Assembly: GCA_009773645.1 (NCBI GenBank)
Contig: WSYB01000028.1
Span: forward strand, 1-58,886
DNA length: 58,886 bases
Direction: 5' to 3'
DNA from: Geobacteraceae bacterium
GTDB lineage: Bacteria; Desulfobacterota; Desulfuromonadia; Geobacterales; Geobacteraceae
Below are positions 22,888 to 33,600 of this stretch, piece after piece. How positions within the stretch are numbered: position 1 is the stretch's first letter; every line of letters begins with the position of its first letter. The notes beneath the pieces were generated by a model that searched no databases, was not told the DNA's origin, and saw nothing but the letters and a program-made list of their open reading frames with translations. The position numbers were made by a program, and so were the translations under genes.

Positions 22888-22905
22888 TGCCCGAAGGGCA
22901 TTTTT
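22888..22905 (+). promoter_or_regulatory. Leader hairpin with U-tract before cytochrome gene
   Basis: TGCCC-GAA-GGGCA (22888-22900) followed by TTTTT lies 33 bp upstream of the start codon. It looks like a short intrinsic terminator, placed where it could act as an attenuator for the long downstream operon. The stem is only five pairs. Confidence 0.35.
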
Positions 22906-22937
22906 CCGTTTGATACTAGTGCTACAGGGGGTGCGGC

Positions 22938-25900
22938 TTGAACAGACTTGAGGGCCGGCGGTGGTTGATTGTTATATGGATGATTTTCGCGGTAGTTACA
23001 TGTGCACTGGAAGGGACGGCAGGTGCAATCGAATGTTACCAGTGCCACGGGACCACGGCGGATTATCGACCTGTAGATGACCCGAGCGGGATCAGAAATG
23101 ATCAGACCGGCGGATTCAAGGGGAACCATCGGACCCATATGCCGACGACCGTGACCGGGAGTTCCGCCCCCTGCGCCGCCTGCCATCGGGGGAGCGACGG
23201 GTATGGCACCTCCCATATGAACAGAAGGGTCGATATATCATTCAATATAAATTCCTCCCCATCTCCTGCTAAGGCCACATACAGCAAGGGAGTGTTTTTC
23301 AACCAGACCGGCGTTCCCCTTGGCGGGACCTGTTCAAATGTCAACTGCCACTTCGAAAAACCGACACCGTCCTGGGGTGGTCCAACCATTGCGCGCACCG
23401 ACTGCACGACCTGTCATAACTCCCCGCCGGCAAACGGCGCGCACGGCAAAAAACATGGCTTGTATTTCGGCAGCTATACCAGCAGTTGCGGCAAATGCCA
23501 TCCTGACCATACCAAAGAGACAAATCCGTTGGCCCACCCGTTGGGCGCGGGTAAACGGCCGCTCAATGTCCAGTTTACGACCTTCCCCAACAGCGGCGGC
23601 ACATATTCCGGCGATGTCAGCTATCCCAAATACCTCCCCAGTCAGAACCCACCCCTCAACGGCATCTGCACCAACCTCTATTGCCACAGCGACGGCAAGG
23701 GAGGGACGGTAAGCGTGCGATGGTCCGACACTGCTTTCACCACATGTTATTCCTGTCACCGCGGCAGGACTGCCGACAGCACATATGCCAATTGTTCTGA
23801 CATTCAAGGCGTATGGAGTTCGGCAAAGGGAGCCTGTGCGCCTTCCCTCACCATGACTTCCAACGGTCACGAGCGGTTGGTGGGACCCAAGTGGATAAGG
23901 AGATACCCCTGCACTTTCTGCCATAACGCCACGGTCCTTCCCCAGCCAACCGGCCCGGGGACTCCGCCTGTTGACGGCCAACTGAATATTGCCAAGCATG
24001 TGAACGTGAAGAAGGACGTGGTCATGGACCCGTTCTGGAACATCGAGTTCAGTTCCGTCCAGGCTTCCTACAGCTCTTCGACCAAAACCTGTTACAACGT
24101 TTACTGCCACAGTGACGGCACGGTCAACCCGCCTTACGTGAAGCCATTCTCGTGGACCGAGGGGAAGACCGACTGCAACTCCTGCCACGGGCATCCGACC
24201 GGCACCTGCAATAATGCAGGCTGTCACGATGGAAGGACCGATGGAACCGGGAAAACCTGGACGCTGCCGAAGGAATTCGGCAATGTCACGTCGTACGCAT
24301 GGCCGACAGGCGTCAAGTGGAGGGCGGCGATCCCGATGTTCCGCAACGAGGGAGCCGGTACCGACAGGGCCAATTCCCACCCGCGGCACACAGAGACGGA
24401 CTTTTCCTGCGACCGTTGCCACGCCGCCACCATCACGGCAGGGGCCTGCAACGGCTGCCACCAGACCCTTTCCGGCAAGATGAGCGAGTATGCCCATATA
24501 AATCCGGCCTATCATGTAAATAAAAAGAAGGAGGTCGTCTTCAAGGAAGGCGGCACCTACGACCCCTTAAAAAAGAGCTGCTCGAACACCGCATGCCATA
24601 CAGGGGGGACTGATCCGGTTTGGGGCGGTTCGGTCAACAGTTCCGTCACCTGTCTCAACTGCCACGGAACAGCGGGAGGGGACGTCGATACCTTCGGATA
24701 CCACGAGACCGGCTCCACAGCGAAGATCAACTCTACCGAATGGTACAGCGCCGGCCACGGCCGGCGAGACAAAGACGGTCCCTACCCGGTGTCGGGTAAT
24801 CCCCCGGCCAGGTTTTCCGGCAACGCCTGCTGGTATTGCCACGACAACAATGTGGTGCACAACGACCAGAAAAACTTCTTCAGGCTCCGGCAGCACCCGC
24901 AGTTCGGCAAACGTTTCGACAAGGAATGCGTCTACTGTCATATGGAAGGAAATGACCTGGAGTGTCGCGGCTGCCATGATTCGGAAGGATCCGAGGCGCC
25001 TCTGCTGGCAAATATCACCAGCGCCAGGTTCAGCATCGATCACGGGCCTTTCGCAGGGACAACGCAGGGCTGCGTGGAAAGTTGCCACACCAGCGATGCC
25101 TCGATCCACAAGTCGGGGAACACCAGGTTTTGGACAAGTGCGGAGAAGGATGACGTCAAGAACCAGTACATGATGATGGGGGTCTGTCTCCAATGCCACG
25201 ACGATGACAGCAACGGCAAGTGCACGAGCTGCCACACGTCGGGAAATCCCTACAAGTATTCCATCGGGTTCCGCCCGCCGGGATTTGACAACTACTCGTT
25301 TATCAAGCCCAAGAAAGCGCGGGCCACCTCCGGCCACTTCGGCTACAAACACTACCGCCAGTTCGAGGCGAGCGGGGGGTGGGAGATCGATCCTGTCACC
25401 AATAAGCCGAAGGGAAGTTGGCGAGGGGGCAAGTTCTGTTGGGATTGCCACGATCCCCACGGTGACAGCAATATCTATATGATCCAGAAGAAAGTGGCAA
25501 CCAGCACTGACGGTACATTCGGCATTCCACAGAGCCGGTCCGACGTGGTCTTTACCCAGAAATTGACCGGCAACGACTATGCCAAAAAGGATGCTCCCTT
25601 CAATGGTATCTGCAATGTATGCCATTCAAAGGAGAGCGATCATTTCACCCTTGAAAGAGGTGACGGACACAACCTGGGACGGGTCTGCACCACCTGCCAT
25701 GAACACCGCTTCAGTGACAGTCATGCAAGCGGTCAAAGCTGCAACTCATGCCACATGAACAAGCCGGTCCCGCGCCATTCGGGCTTTGGACTCCCCCGCG
25801 ACTGCACCAAGTGCCATGCCGGCGCCATCGGCAAGCGCATGGATATCGTTGGACAGATGAAGGGGGTCTCGCACCATGTTCAGAGACCAAGCGGCGAGAT

Positions 25901-27632
25901 CAAGAACACCGACTGCTACCAGTGTCACTGGGAGTCTACCAGCCATGGGTTGATCGATCTCACCTATCACACGGGGTACAACTACAGAACCTACACCTCC
26001 GTAAAGAACGATCCGGTCGACCTTGTGCTCTGGCAGCCAGGCGCCAGCCAGACCGTTGGCGTGCGGCCGACGAACTACAAACTCTATTCTACGGCAACCA
26101 CGTTCCTTGCTTCATCGATGTCGGCGGACAATGCAGCGGCGCGGACCGAGGCGGGCAAGATCAACAACCACTGCATCTCCTGCCACAGCGACCAGAACAA
26201 TGACAATAATGCCATTTTCGAAGGGGATTGCCGGACACCGCGCCAGTATGCCTGGGACGCCCAGAGCATTGCCGCCCGTTATTCCCAGACCGGCACGACT
26301 CGGTGGGGCAAATACAACTCATCGTCGAATCAGAACGTTACCAGGAAGGACAAGGTCGTCAAGGCGTTCTCGGCCCACGGCAACGCGGTCAACAACGCCG
26401 GCGGCTTCAACAGTTACAGCGGTCTCAACGGCACCATTCCCAATACCCGCGGGGGCGCCCGGAACGTGCAGTGTTTCGACTGCCATAGCTCCCACGGCTC
26501 TCAGGTGGTCGGGACCACATCCAGCTATATCACTTTCAACGGCACCAGGAACGGCGGGAACCTGAAGGAGACCCAGCAGGGCAAAGGGGGCTACCTCATG
26601 AGCTACAAGGCGGCGCCCAATCCGAATCCCGGCGATATCAACCCCTACAGCGCCGGCGCCGGCCAGTGTTTCGACTGCCATTTGAACCAGAATTCGGGAG
26701 TTACTCCGTGGGGCTACGATTCCACCTTTGACGCGGAAAAGCCGATTCTGGGTTATCGGGATTCCACCCGCTTCGGCCAGGCAAACGATACCGCGGTCAT
26801 GCTCCGCTCCACCGGGTTCAAGTCGACGCGAACCATGCAGGGGGGGCATATGAAGGCTTCGAATGGTGGAGTCACCCGTACTCCGGAGCAGACCATCGAC
26901 GGACTCTGCACCCCCTGTCACGACCCCCACGGCGTCAGCCCGTCCCTGGGAGCAAAGCAGGAGTATGCGGTGCCGCTGCTCAAGGGGACGTGGCTCAGTT
27001 CGCCCTACCGTGAAGACGATCCTCCCCCTTATCCATTCGGCCCGAACGCCAGAGGGAACGGCTGGGGGCAACGCGTATACAACTATCCGGAAGGCTATCA
27101 ACAGTCTACTCCGGCTCCGGGGTACGTGTCACCGGTGGTCAACTACAATATCGACCGGAACACCTTCGGCGCTTCAGGCCGGGTTACGGAAGATGTGACA
27201 AACTTTGCCGGGCTCTGTATCCAGTGCCATACCCAGCAGAAACTGACCGGAGGCTCCCAGACCCAGTGGAAGGGTCTTGACCGGGTCCATCGAACTGTCA
27301 AGGGATGGGGGGGGAACAATGAACATGCCTATACCTGTTCCAAGTGCCATGCTCCCCACACGGCAGGCCTGCCGCGCCTCATGATCACCAACTGTCTCGA
27401 CGGTAAACACCGGGGCAAGCGCGTGGCGGGCGGCCAACCCTGGAAGCCTGCTTTACAGGATATCGATGCGCATGGGTACAGACAGCAGTACCGCGGCTAT
27501 CCGATCGGCAACATCTATAAGAATACGCCGGATCATCAGTACAACACGAGCTGTCATGCCACTGTTTCGGACAACCCGGACAGGAACAACTGGCCGAACA
27601 ACAACGGCTGGAACAACGTTACCACGTGGTGA
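22938..27632 (+). CDS. Giant multiheme c-type cytochrome (about 33 haem sites)
   Basis: 1,564 residues from a TTG at 22938 with GGGGGTG upstream; an ATG at 22980 is the alternative. Signal peptide RRWLIVIWMIFAVVTCALEGTAGA precedes the first haem site CYQCH. By eye I count 27 CxxCH motifs, five CxxxxCH (CSNVNCH, CTNLYCH, CYNVYCH, CNNAGCH, CSNTACH) and one CxxxCH (CVESCH), i.e. up to 33 c-type haems. The N-terminal half, where CxxxxCH and CxxCH alternate, fits the Geobacter CxxxxCH/CxxCH domain family. There is no membrane anchor or porin, so it should be periplasmic or extracellular and move electrons towards external acceptors. A final lone CH (NTSCH) suggests a decayed haem site. It is 49 bp before the giant repeat protein. 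Confidence 0.93.
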   Translation: MNRLEGRRWLIVIWMIFAVVTCALEGTAGAIECYQCHGTTADYRPVDDPSGIRNDQTGGFKGNHRTHMPTTVTGSSAPCAACHRGSDGYGTSHMNRRVDISFNINSSPSPAKATYSKGVFFNQTGVPLGGTCSNVNCHFEKPTPSWGGPTIARTDCTTCHNSPPANGAHGKKHGLYFGSYTSSCGKCHPDHTKETNPLAHPLGAGKRPLNVQFTTFPNSGGTYSGDVSYPKYLPSQNPPLNGICTNLYCHSDGKGGTVSVRWSDTAFTTCYSCHRGRTADSTYANCSDIQGVWSSAKGACAPSLTMTSNGHERLVGPKWIRRYPCTFCHNATVLPQPTGPGTPPVDGQLNIAKHVNVKKDVVMDPFWNIEFSSVQASYSSSTKTCYNVYCHSDGTVNPPYVKPFSWTEGKTDCNSCHGHPTGTCNNAGCHDGRTDGTGKTWTLPKEFGNVTSYAWPTGVKWRAAIPMFRNEGAGTDRANSHPRHTETDFSCDRCHAATITAGACNGCHQTLSGKMSEYAHINPAYHVNKKKEVVFKEGGTYDPLKKSCSNTACHTGGTDPVWGGSVNSSVTCLNCHGTAGGDVDTFGYHETGSTAKINSTEWYSAGHGRRDKDGPYPVSGNPPARFSGNACWYCHDNNVVHNDQKNFFRLRQHPQFGKRFDKECVYCHMEGNDLECRGCHDSEGSEAPLLANITSARFSIDHGPFAGTTQGCVESCHTSDASIHKSGNTRFWTSAEKDDVKNQYMMMGVCLQCHDDDSNGKCTSCHTSGNPYKYSIGFRPPGFDNYSFIKPKKARATSGHFGYKHYRQFEASGGWEIDPVTNKPKGSWRGGKFCWDCHDPHGDSNIYMIQKKVATSTDGTFGIPQSRSDVVFTQKLTGNDYAKKDAPFNGICNVCHSKESDHFTLERGDGHNLGRVCTTCHEHRFSDSHASGQSCNSCHMNKPVPRHSGFGLPRDCTKCHAGAIGKRMDIVGQMKGVSHHVQRPSGEIKNTDCYQCHWESTSHGLIDLTYHTGYNYRTYTSVKNDPVDLVLWQPGASQTVGVRPTNYKLYSTATTFLASSMSADNAAARTEAGKINNHCISCHSDQNNDNNAIFEGDCRTPRQYAWDAQSIAARYSQTGTTRWGKYNSSSNQNVTRKDKVVKAFSAHGNAVNNAGGFNSYSGLNGTIPNTRGGARNVQCFDCHSSHGSQVVGTTSSYITFNGTRNGGNLKETQQGKGGYLMSYKAAPNPNPGDINPYSAGAGQCFDCHLNQNSGVTPWGYDSTFDAEKPILGYRDSTRFGQANDTAVMLRSTGFKSTRTMQGGHMKASNGGVTRTPEQTIDGLCTPCHDPHGVSPSLGAKQEYAVPLLKGTWLSSPYREDDPPPYPFGPNARGNGWGQRVYNYPEGYQQSTPAPGYVSPVVNYNIDRNTFGASGRVTEDVTNFAGLCIQCHTQQKLTGGSQTQWKGLDRVHRTVKGWGGNNEHAYTCSKCHAPHTAGLPRLMITNCLDGKHRGKRVAGGQPWKPALQDIDAHGYRQQYRGYPIGNIYKNTPDHQYNTSCHATVSDNPDRNNWPNNNGWNNVTTW

Positions 27633-27681
27633 TACCGGGGTTGATGCGAGACAATGTTCTTCTTTAACTGGAGGCGATCAG

Positions 27682-30600
27682 ATGAATCATAAGCTAAACA
27701 AGGTTGGATATGTGACCATGCATGACGGGTGGTGCGTCCGCTTTCCCATGCTGTTTCGTACGCTGGCGCTGCTGGCTGTCCTGGCAGTATCCATAATTGC
27801 CCCTCCGCTTGCATTAGGGGCAGGTGGTACGGTGATCTGGTCAAAGGGCGATGCTCAGCTCCATAAACAGGAGGCCGTGGCGTCTGTTGCCGATTCCCAG
27901 GGAAATGTTTTTGTTGCCGGTTTCCGCAATCTGAATGGCAATACCGACGATGACTGGTGGACGGTGAAGTTCGATTCAGGTGGCAACGTTGTCTGGCGCG
28001 CCTTTTACAACCCGGCCGGCGGGATGGACCGGACTACGGCCGTGGCACTCGACTCGGCGAAAAACGTCATCGTTACCGGGTTCTCTACCAATGGAGCCAA
28101 TATCGATATCCATACCATCAAATATAACGGCGAAACCGGAGACGTCATCTGGCAACGGACCTATGCCGGCGACGGCAACGGCGACGACAGGCCGTCGTCC
28201 ATCGCTGTCGACAATCAGGACAACGTTTACGTGGCAGGGTATACCCGCAATGCCTTCGGCAAGCATTATGTGCTGCTCAAGTACACCCACTCCGACAATC
28301 CCGGTCAGGACGGAATTCCGGCTTGGAGGTCGATCCACAATGAAGCGGTTGCAAGCACCGAAGAAGCCCTCTCTGTCGCTGCGGACGGGAACGGGGTTGC
28401 GGTCACCGGCTTCTCGCAGGAAGGAGAGGACTTCGACCTCCTGACAATTCTCTACACAACTGATGGTGTTCAGAGCTGGGAAAAGCGTTACGATTCAACG
28501 AATCCGGGTTCAACCGAAGACCAGGGGAATTTTGTCCGGTTCGATGCCGATGGCAACGTGGTAGTAACCGGATTTACAACGAATAATCTTGATCGTGACA
28601 TCTATGCCGCCAAGTACGACCGCGCGACAAGCAATCTCATCTGGGAGGCCTCCTATGATGGGGGCTTCCATGATGAGCCGGCAGCGTTGACCCTCGATGG
28701 TGCGGGGAACGTCTATGTCACCGGTTCCACCTGGACACTTGCGGGCAACAATAATTACTATACCGTCAAGTACGACCGAAATCCGTTGAGCGGGACCAAT
28801 GCTGAGATTTTGTGGCAGAAGACCTTTGACTCGGGCGCCGGGAATAGCGATATTGCCATTCCAACCGGGATCGTCGTCGATGCCGATGGCGGAGATGTCT
28901 ATGTGACCGGATACACGGAGAGCGGAGGATACACCGATTTCCAGACCGTCAGATACAAGGGTGATACGGGGAGCGAACTCTGGCACACCTCCGACGGCAG
29001 TACGATAAGCCGCAACGACAGGCCGGTCGGCATCGGGCTGTCTCCTGAGGGGGATGTGCTGGTGGCGGGCTGGTCGGACACGACCGGCTACGATTATGAC
29101 TACCATGTCATCAGGTACCAGGCCGGTGGGCTGAACAGGCCGACCGATCTCATTGCCCAGGCAACGTCATTGACCTCTGTCGATCTCTCCTGGACGGACA
29201 ACTCATCCAATGAGAGTGGTTTCAATGTGTACCGGTGGGATAGTATGGGCAACCAATGGGTCAAGGTCGGCGGGGCCGGAGTCCCGACTGTCGGCCCCAA
29301 TAACGAAACCGTTGCTCCTAAAGTTACATATACCGACACTACAGGGGTGGTTGCCGACACACGTTACGACTACTATGTCACTGCCGTGTCAATCGCCCCT
29401 GAGGACGAATCGCACCCTTCCAATCAGGCTTTTGCGGTCACGACTATCCTCACACCCGTGGCGCCCGCACAGGGTGATGTTCTCAGCTTCGACAGCCCGG
29501 ATCACATGGAGGATGCCGCAGTGGGGATATCTGCGGGCCCGGACGGCAAACCGGTCGTTGCCGGGCGGAGCATCTCGAACACCGGCGGCTATGACTACCT
29601 TACCATGAAGCTCGACACGACCCTGAACCTCCTTTGGAAGGGTATTTACGGCGGGGACACCAACGGCACCGATGACGCGACGGTGCTGGCGGTAGACAAT
29701 GCCGGGGATGTCGTGGTTTCCGGTTACTCGGAGCTGGACAACGGCACCACCGGCAACAGCAGCCAGATATACACACTCAAGTATGCAAGGGACGGGATGG
29801 CTGGAGCCGGCAAAGAACTCTGGCACGGGCAATTTACGGGAACGCCCCGGATTGACGACCGGGCCGAAGCGGTGGCAACGGCGGTGGACAGTTCCAACAA
29901 CGTGGTGGTTGCGGGGAGGGGAAAGAACGACTCGGGCAACTATGACCTCTATGTCATCAAATATGCTGCGAACGCCAACCCTGACACCTACGGCAATAAC
30001 ATTCCTCCTGCCCAATGGAACGCGCTTCCCTTCGACGGGGGGGGCGACGACCAGCCGGGCGCCGTGGCCTTCGATGCAGCGGGCAATATCTTCGTGGCCG
30101 GATTTACCGAGCAGCGGGAAAGCGGTTCCGCCGCGGGAGGGACGAAAACAACCATAATCACTGCCAATAGCTGGCCTGACGATAAGTGGAAATATTCATA
30201 CGTTACCGTAAGAAGCGGCGCCATGGTGTACACCAGCCGTATCACGGGAAATACGGCAACAACCGTTACCGTTGCCGACCCCTTCCTGAACGACGTCAAG
30301 CCGGGCGACACATACGTTATTTCAAATTACGACTGGTTCGTTGCCAAGTTTGACGGTACCACCGGAGCGCGCATCTGGACCGATATCTATGACAGCGGCT
30401 ATGGCAATGACCGGGCTTACGGAGTGGCGGTAGACCCGGTAACCAACGACGTCTACGTAACCGGCCACCGCTCCAACGCCGCCGGCAACACCGATATCCA
30501 TACCATCAAATACAAAGGTTCTCCCACAACGCCGCCAACCGCCGAAAAGCTCTGGTCAGACGGCGGGCGATCCTACGACGGCGCCGGCCATGGCGACGAC

Positions 30601-33600
30601 ACAGGGATCGCGGTTCGCGTGACCCCCATAACCCGCAGGGTTGTTGTCGGCGGGGCCACCCTGACGGCAGCAGGCGATAATGACTATACCCTGATCATGT
30701 ACAACTCCGACGGCACAGCCGTTTGGGCGCCGGAGGCAAGGGTGCCCAGGAAGCCCGGGACGGACGACTATGCCCAGGCAATGACCGTGGACGGTTCCGA
30801 AAATATCTATCTTACTGGTACCATTATCAAGAGCGACCTGACCAGCGACAGCATGACTCTCCAGTACAACCATGAGGGTATCCTGGTGCGGACGGTGGTC
30901 TACGACGGCGCAAACCATTTGAACGACGAGTCGGCAGGCATTGCGGCCAACGTGGCCGGCGAGGTCTTCGTGGCCGGTTCCACCAAGGTCAGTGAGACCA
31001 ATACCGACCTTCTCGTTTACAAGATTGGAGCAGATTCCCTCCAGGCCCCCTATCCCCTCACGGCAACAGCGACGTACAGGTCTGCAGTCATCAGCTGGCC
31101 CGCCAACCCCGGCGGGGAGACCAACTACACCGTTCAGCGGGCGCCGGGCTCCTGTTCTACCGCAACAGCCTGGAGCACACTTGTTCCTCCTCCCGCAAAT
31201 GCAGGCAACTATGTTGACAAGGGACTCAATATCGGCACGACCTACTGTTACCGTCTCCGAAGTTTTTTGGGAACCCTTGGCCAGCCGGGATACCGCGAGT
31301 CGCTCTGGGTGACGGCTTCGGCAACCACCCTTGCTCCCGAGGCCCCGGGCACACTTACCGCAACACCGGTGAACACGAGTCAGGTCGACCTTTCCTGGAC
31401 CCTGCCCGTGGCAACAGGGCATACCGGCTTTGTCATCGAGCGCTGCACCGGCGCCAACTGCGTCTTTGCCGATGGAGATGCGAGCCGGGTCGCCTTCCCG
31501 CCGCTCAAACCGGATGCCACCAGTTTTTCGGACAGCACGGCCTGCGCCGGTTACACCTATAAATACCGGATCGCCACTGTCAATCGGGGGCTGAGCCTGG
31601 ACAACAACGGCAACTGGAACACCAGGAAACCGATTACGTTCACGAACTACCAGCCCAATGCCTATACGCGGATTACCATCGACTATGCGTCACCTATGAA
31701 GACGGACTTCAGCGACATCCGTTTTTACGATGCCGTCAGTCTCCAGGAACTGCCGTTCTGGATCGAATCCAAGACCGACGGCGGTTCTGCCCTTGTGGTC
31801 GTAAAGACCGGGGTTACCGACAAGGCCTACTTGTACTATGGCAATGGGGCGGCCCAGAACGCCGGGTTTGTGTCCGGCCTGGTCGGCTACTGGCCATTCA
31901 ACGAAAATGTAACATTCACAGGTCAAACCGCCGATCTGAGCGGCAATGCAAACACCGGCACCCTGACCTTCATGCAGAGCGGCACCGGCATAGTCAGCGG
32001 CGGGAAGTTCGGCAATGGCCTCGGCCTCGATGGTGCGAACGATCATGTGCGCGTTAACGACACGACCGGCTCATCCCTGGACATAACCGGTTCGCTCACC
32101 ATTGAGACCTGGTACCAGTACGCTCCCAGTTCGGAGTGGGCGCGGATATTCTGCAAACCTACGACCGGCAATGCTCAGCCCTGGATACTCTACGGCTTGC
32201 TCCTCGACAATTCCTTCGGCGCGCAGAGACCTTACCTCGTTATTTCCAACAGCAACACCTGGACTCCCCCGGCCAGTATCAGCACCGGTTCTCCCATGGG
32301 GCCGTTCCTGACAGAAGGGAACTGGTACCACCTGGTCGGCAGGTACGATGCTGCGGCGAGCAAGGCAGCGATTTTCGTCAACGGCGTCAAATACGAGCAG
32401 GATATCCCCCCCGTAACTATTGCTGTAAGCAATGAGATTCTGGGTGTCGGCGCCTCCGGAGCCTTTGGAGCATATACCAACGGGGTTCTCGATGAGGTCC
32501 GACTGTATAACCGTGCCCTGCCTGATCAGGAAATAAAGAACCGTTACAACATGGTTGCCTCCGGCATAACTCTGGGCGCGGCAGAGTCCCCCCCAGGCGG
32601 CGCGACCTACTTCGACTTCAGTCCGCTTTCGTGGCAGTCGGTCTACATCATCGCGCCGAATGCGGTGCTGCAGCCGCCGTCCGCTCCCACGCTCGGGTCG
32701 GTGACGAGGGTCTCCGAAGCACGGCTCGATTTGTCATGGACCGACAACACCACCGACGAGACCGGTTTCCAGATCGAAAGGATGTGCACGGCCGGCCCCG
32801 GATGCGCCGATACCGACTTTGCGGTCTTGACCGGAGGTTCCCTCCCCGCTTACCCGGGAACCGGCAGCAAACTCTTCAGCGATACCGGGTTGACCCCCAA
32901 TACTACCTACAGTTACCGGATCCGGGCTCTGAAGAACGGTGCCTGCGGCTGGGACAACATCCTTAGCGGCGTCAAGAGCAAGGAAACTACCGTCCTGGCG
33001 CCGGTCATAACCTCGACATCGCCGGCCAGCAGCACACAACTCAACCTTGCCTGGACCGATGACGCATCCTCCCTGTCCGGCTACCGGGTAGAGCGTTGCA
33101 ACGGCGTATGGGGAACCTGCGCCGGCGGCATTTTCTCCGCTGTTGGCGGATCTCCCGCCAAGAGCTACGACGATATTGACGCCTGCGAGAATACCGATTA
33201 CACCTACCGGGTCGCGTCGGTCTTCAAGGGGCTTTCCGCATCGGGCGGCCCCTGGGCCATGAGGGCGCCTGTCGCAATATCAGGCTTCAAGACGAACTTT
33301 AAGACAAGGCTGACGGTAAACTACACATCGCCCATGAAACCCGATTTCAGCGACATCAGGTTCTTTGATACCGTTGCCAATAAAGAGCTCCCCTATTTCA
33401 TCGAGAGTAAGAGCGACGGGGTATACGCCGTCGTCTGGGTCAAGACGGGAGACAACGACGCGGTCTATCTCTACTACGGAAACCGGAAAGCCGCCAGCAC
33501 CAGCAATATCAACGGTGTGTTCGGCCCGGGTCTGAAGGCCTACTGGCAGTTCGAAGAGCCGGCCGGCACCGCCAGCACTGTACTTGCCGACCTTGTCGGC

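Larger units (their letters stand above)
22142..22937. other. Intergenic region upstream of the giant cytochrome operon
   Basis: About 800 bp without a credible gene. It contains a 166-bp MITE-like repeat (22390-22555), a very AT-rich tract (22560-22740) and a leader with two small inverted repeats (22766-22787 and 22888-22900). No tRNA or c-di-GMP riboswitch consensus is recognisable. The main promoter of the cytochrome operon should lie in the last 300 bp. Confidence 0.6.

Noticed and set aside
22142-22937. c-di-GMP/cGAMP (GEMM) riboswitch upstream of the cytochrome
   Set aside because: No conserved GEMM core such as CGCAAAGC is visible; only simple hairpins are present.
22938-27632. Outer-membrane porin-cytochrome conduit (MtrCAB-like) cluster
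   Set aside because: No beta-barrel porin or small decahaem partner gene lies next to the cytochrome; it does not fit that complex.
27466-27681. Upstream extension of the giant protein to 27466
   Set aside because: It lies within the cytochrome coding region, encodes an Arg/Thr-rich non-signal leader and lacks a ribosome-binding site; the ATG at 27682 has GGAGG and a signal peptide.
30556-31422. 288-codon minus-strand frame inside the giant repeat protein gene
   Set aside because: Its periodicity mirrors the FN3/SBBP repeats on the plus strand, and there is no ribosome-binding site.
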